From contig JADDQF010000026.1 of assembly GCA_016781505.1 (NCBI GenBank), positions 1-48,402 of the forward strand: a DNA stretch of 48,402 nucleotides, read 5' to 3'. Shown here piece by piece: positions 48,318 to 48,402 of the stretch (position 1 is the first letter of the stretch; each line of letters begins with the position of its first letter). This DNA is from a bacterium. Lineage in GTDB: Bacteria; Chloroflexota; Chloroflexia; Chloroflexales; Kallotenuaceae. Both the position numbers and the translations under genes were made by a program. The notes beneath the pieces were generated by a model. It searched no databases. It was not told the origin of the DNA and saw only the letters and a program-made list of their open reading frames with translations.

Positions 48318-48402
48318 GGTTGCGACTCCCTTAAGCTACGATATCAAGCAAAAGAGCGCATGGAGAACGAGTCCCGTCGCTCTATCAGGTGCCGGTTAGG
48401 AC

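Overview
The window is a high-GC bacterial chromosome segment that looks like Chloroflexota, probably class Chloroflexia. The grounds are a 12-gene NADH-dehydrogenase-type operon without nuoEFG and with two nuoM copies, the protein styles, and intergenic stem-loops built from short repeated words. No 16S rRNA or other taxonomic marker is present, so this placement is an inference.

Layout. 1-978: end of an insertion sequence with a DDE transposase cut by the window edge. 1163-2146: PrsW-type intramembrane protease. 2252-5610: four-gene OpuC/OsmF-type compatible-solute ABC transporter on the minus strand. 5739-9303: M1 aminopeptidase followed by a quinone oxidoreductase. 9425-11202: ABC-F ATPase preceded by an 11-codon leader peptide and a four-segment mRNA switch. 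11386-11922: J-domain protein. 12127-12675: SelU/PRXL2-like peroxiredoxin whose first CxxC cysteine is an in-frame TGA followed by a SECIS-like hairpin, so a likely selenoprotein. 12761-14847: membrane protein and PPK2 kinase. 14990-15720: tRNA-Glu(CUC) with promoter and terminator, then RNase P RNA. 15866-19555: lipoprotein, a HAD phosphatase with a terminator in its leader, and an ECF sigma factor overlapping an unusual ZAS-type anti-sigma protein. 19659-24805: DHH phosphoesterase with UvsE, a PRC-barrel locus and two receiver-only response regulators. 25153-27637: mtnP and a flippase. 27822-33601: two YeaQ-like membrane proteins, a large sensor kinase, a second ABC-F protein and coaE. 33612-48317: a lipoprotein gene behind the complex I operon, which reads leftward as nuoA-B-C-D-I-H-J-K-L-M-M-N.

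How the genes work together. Much of the window is housekeeping: energy conservation by complex I, tRNA processing by RNase P and CoA synthesis. The rest is stress response: osmolyte uptake, UV repair, a thiol/selenol peroxiredoxin, ribosome-associated ABC-F factors and polyphosphate metabolism. The two most notable regulatory or decoding features are the putative selenoprotein at 12127-12675 and the ABC-F translational attenuator at 11133-11202. Both were found by reading the bases directly, and both make precise testable predictions. Many intergenic regions carry an extended -10 element of the form TGnTAnnnT, which helps place transcription starts.
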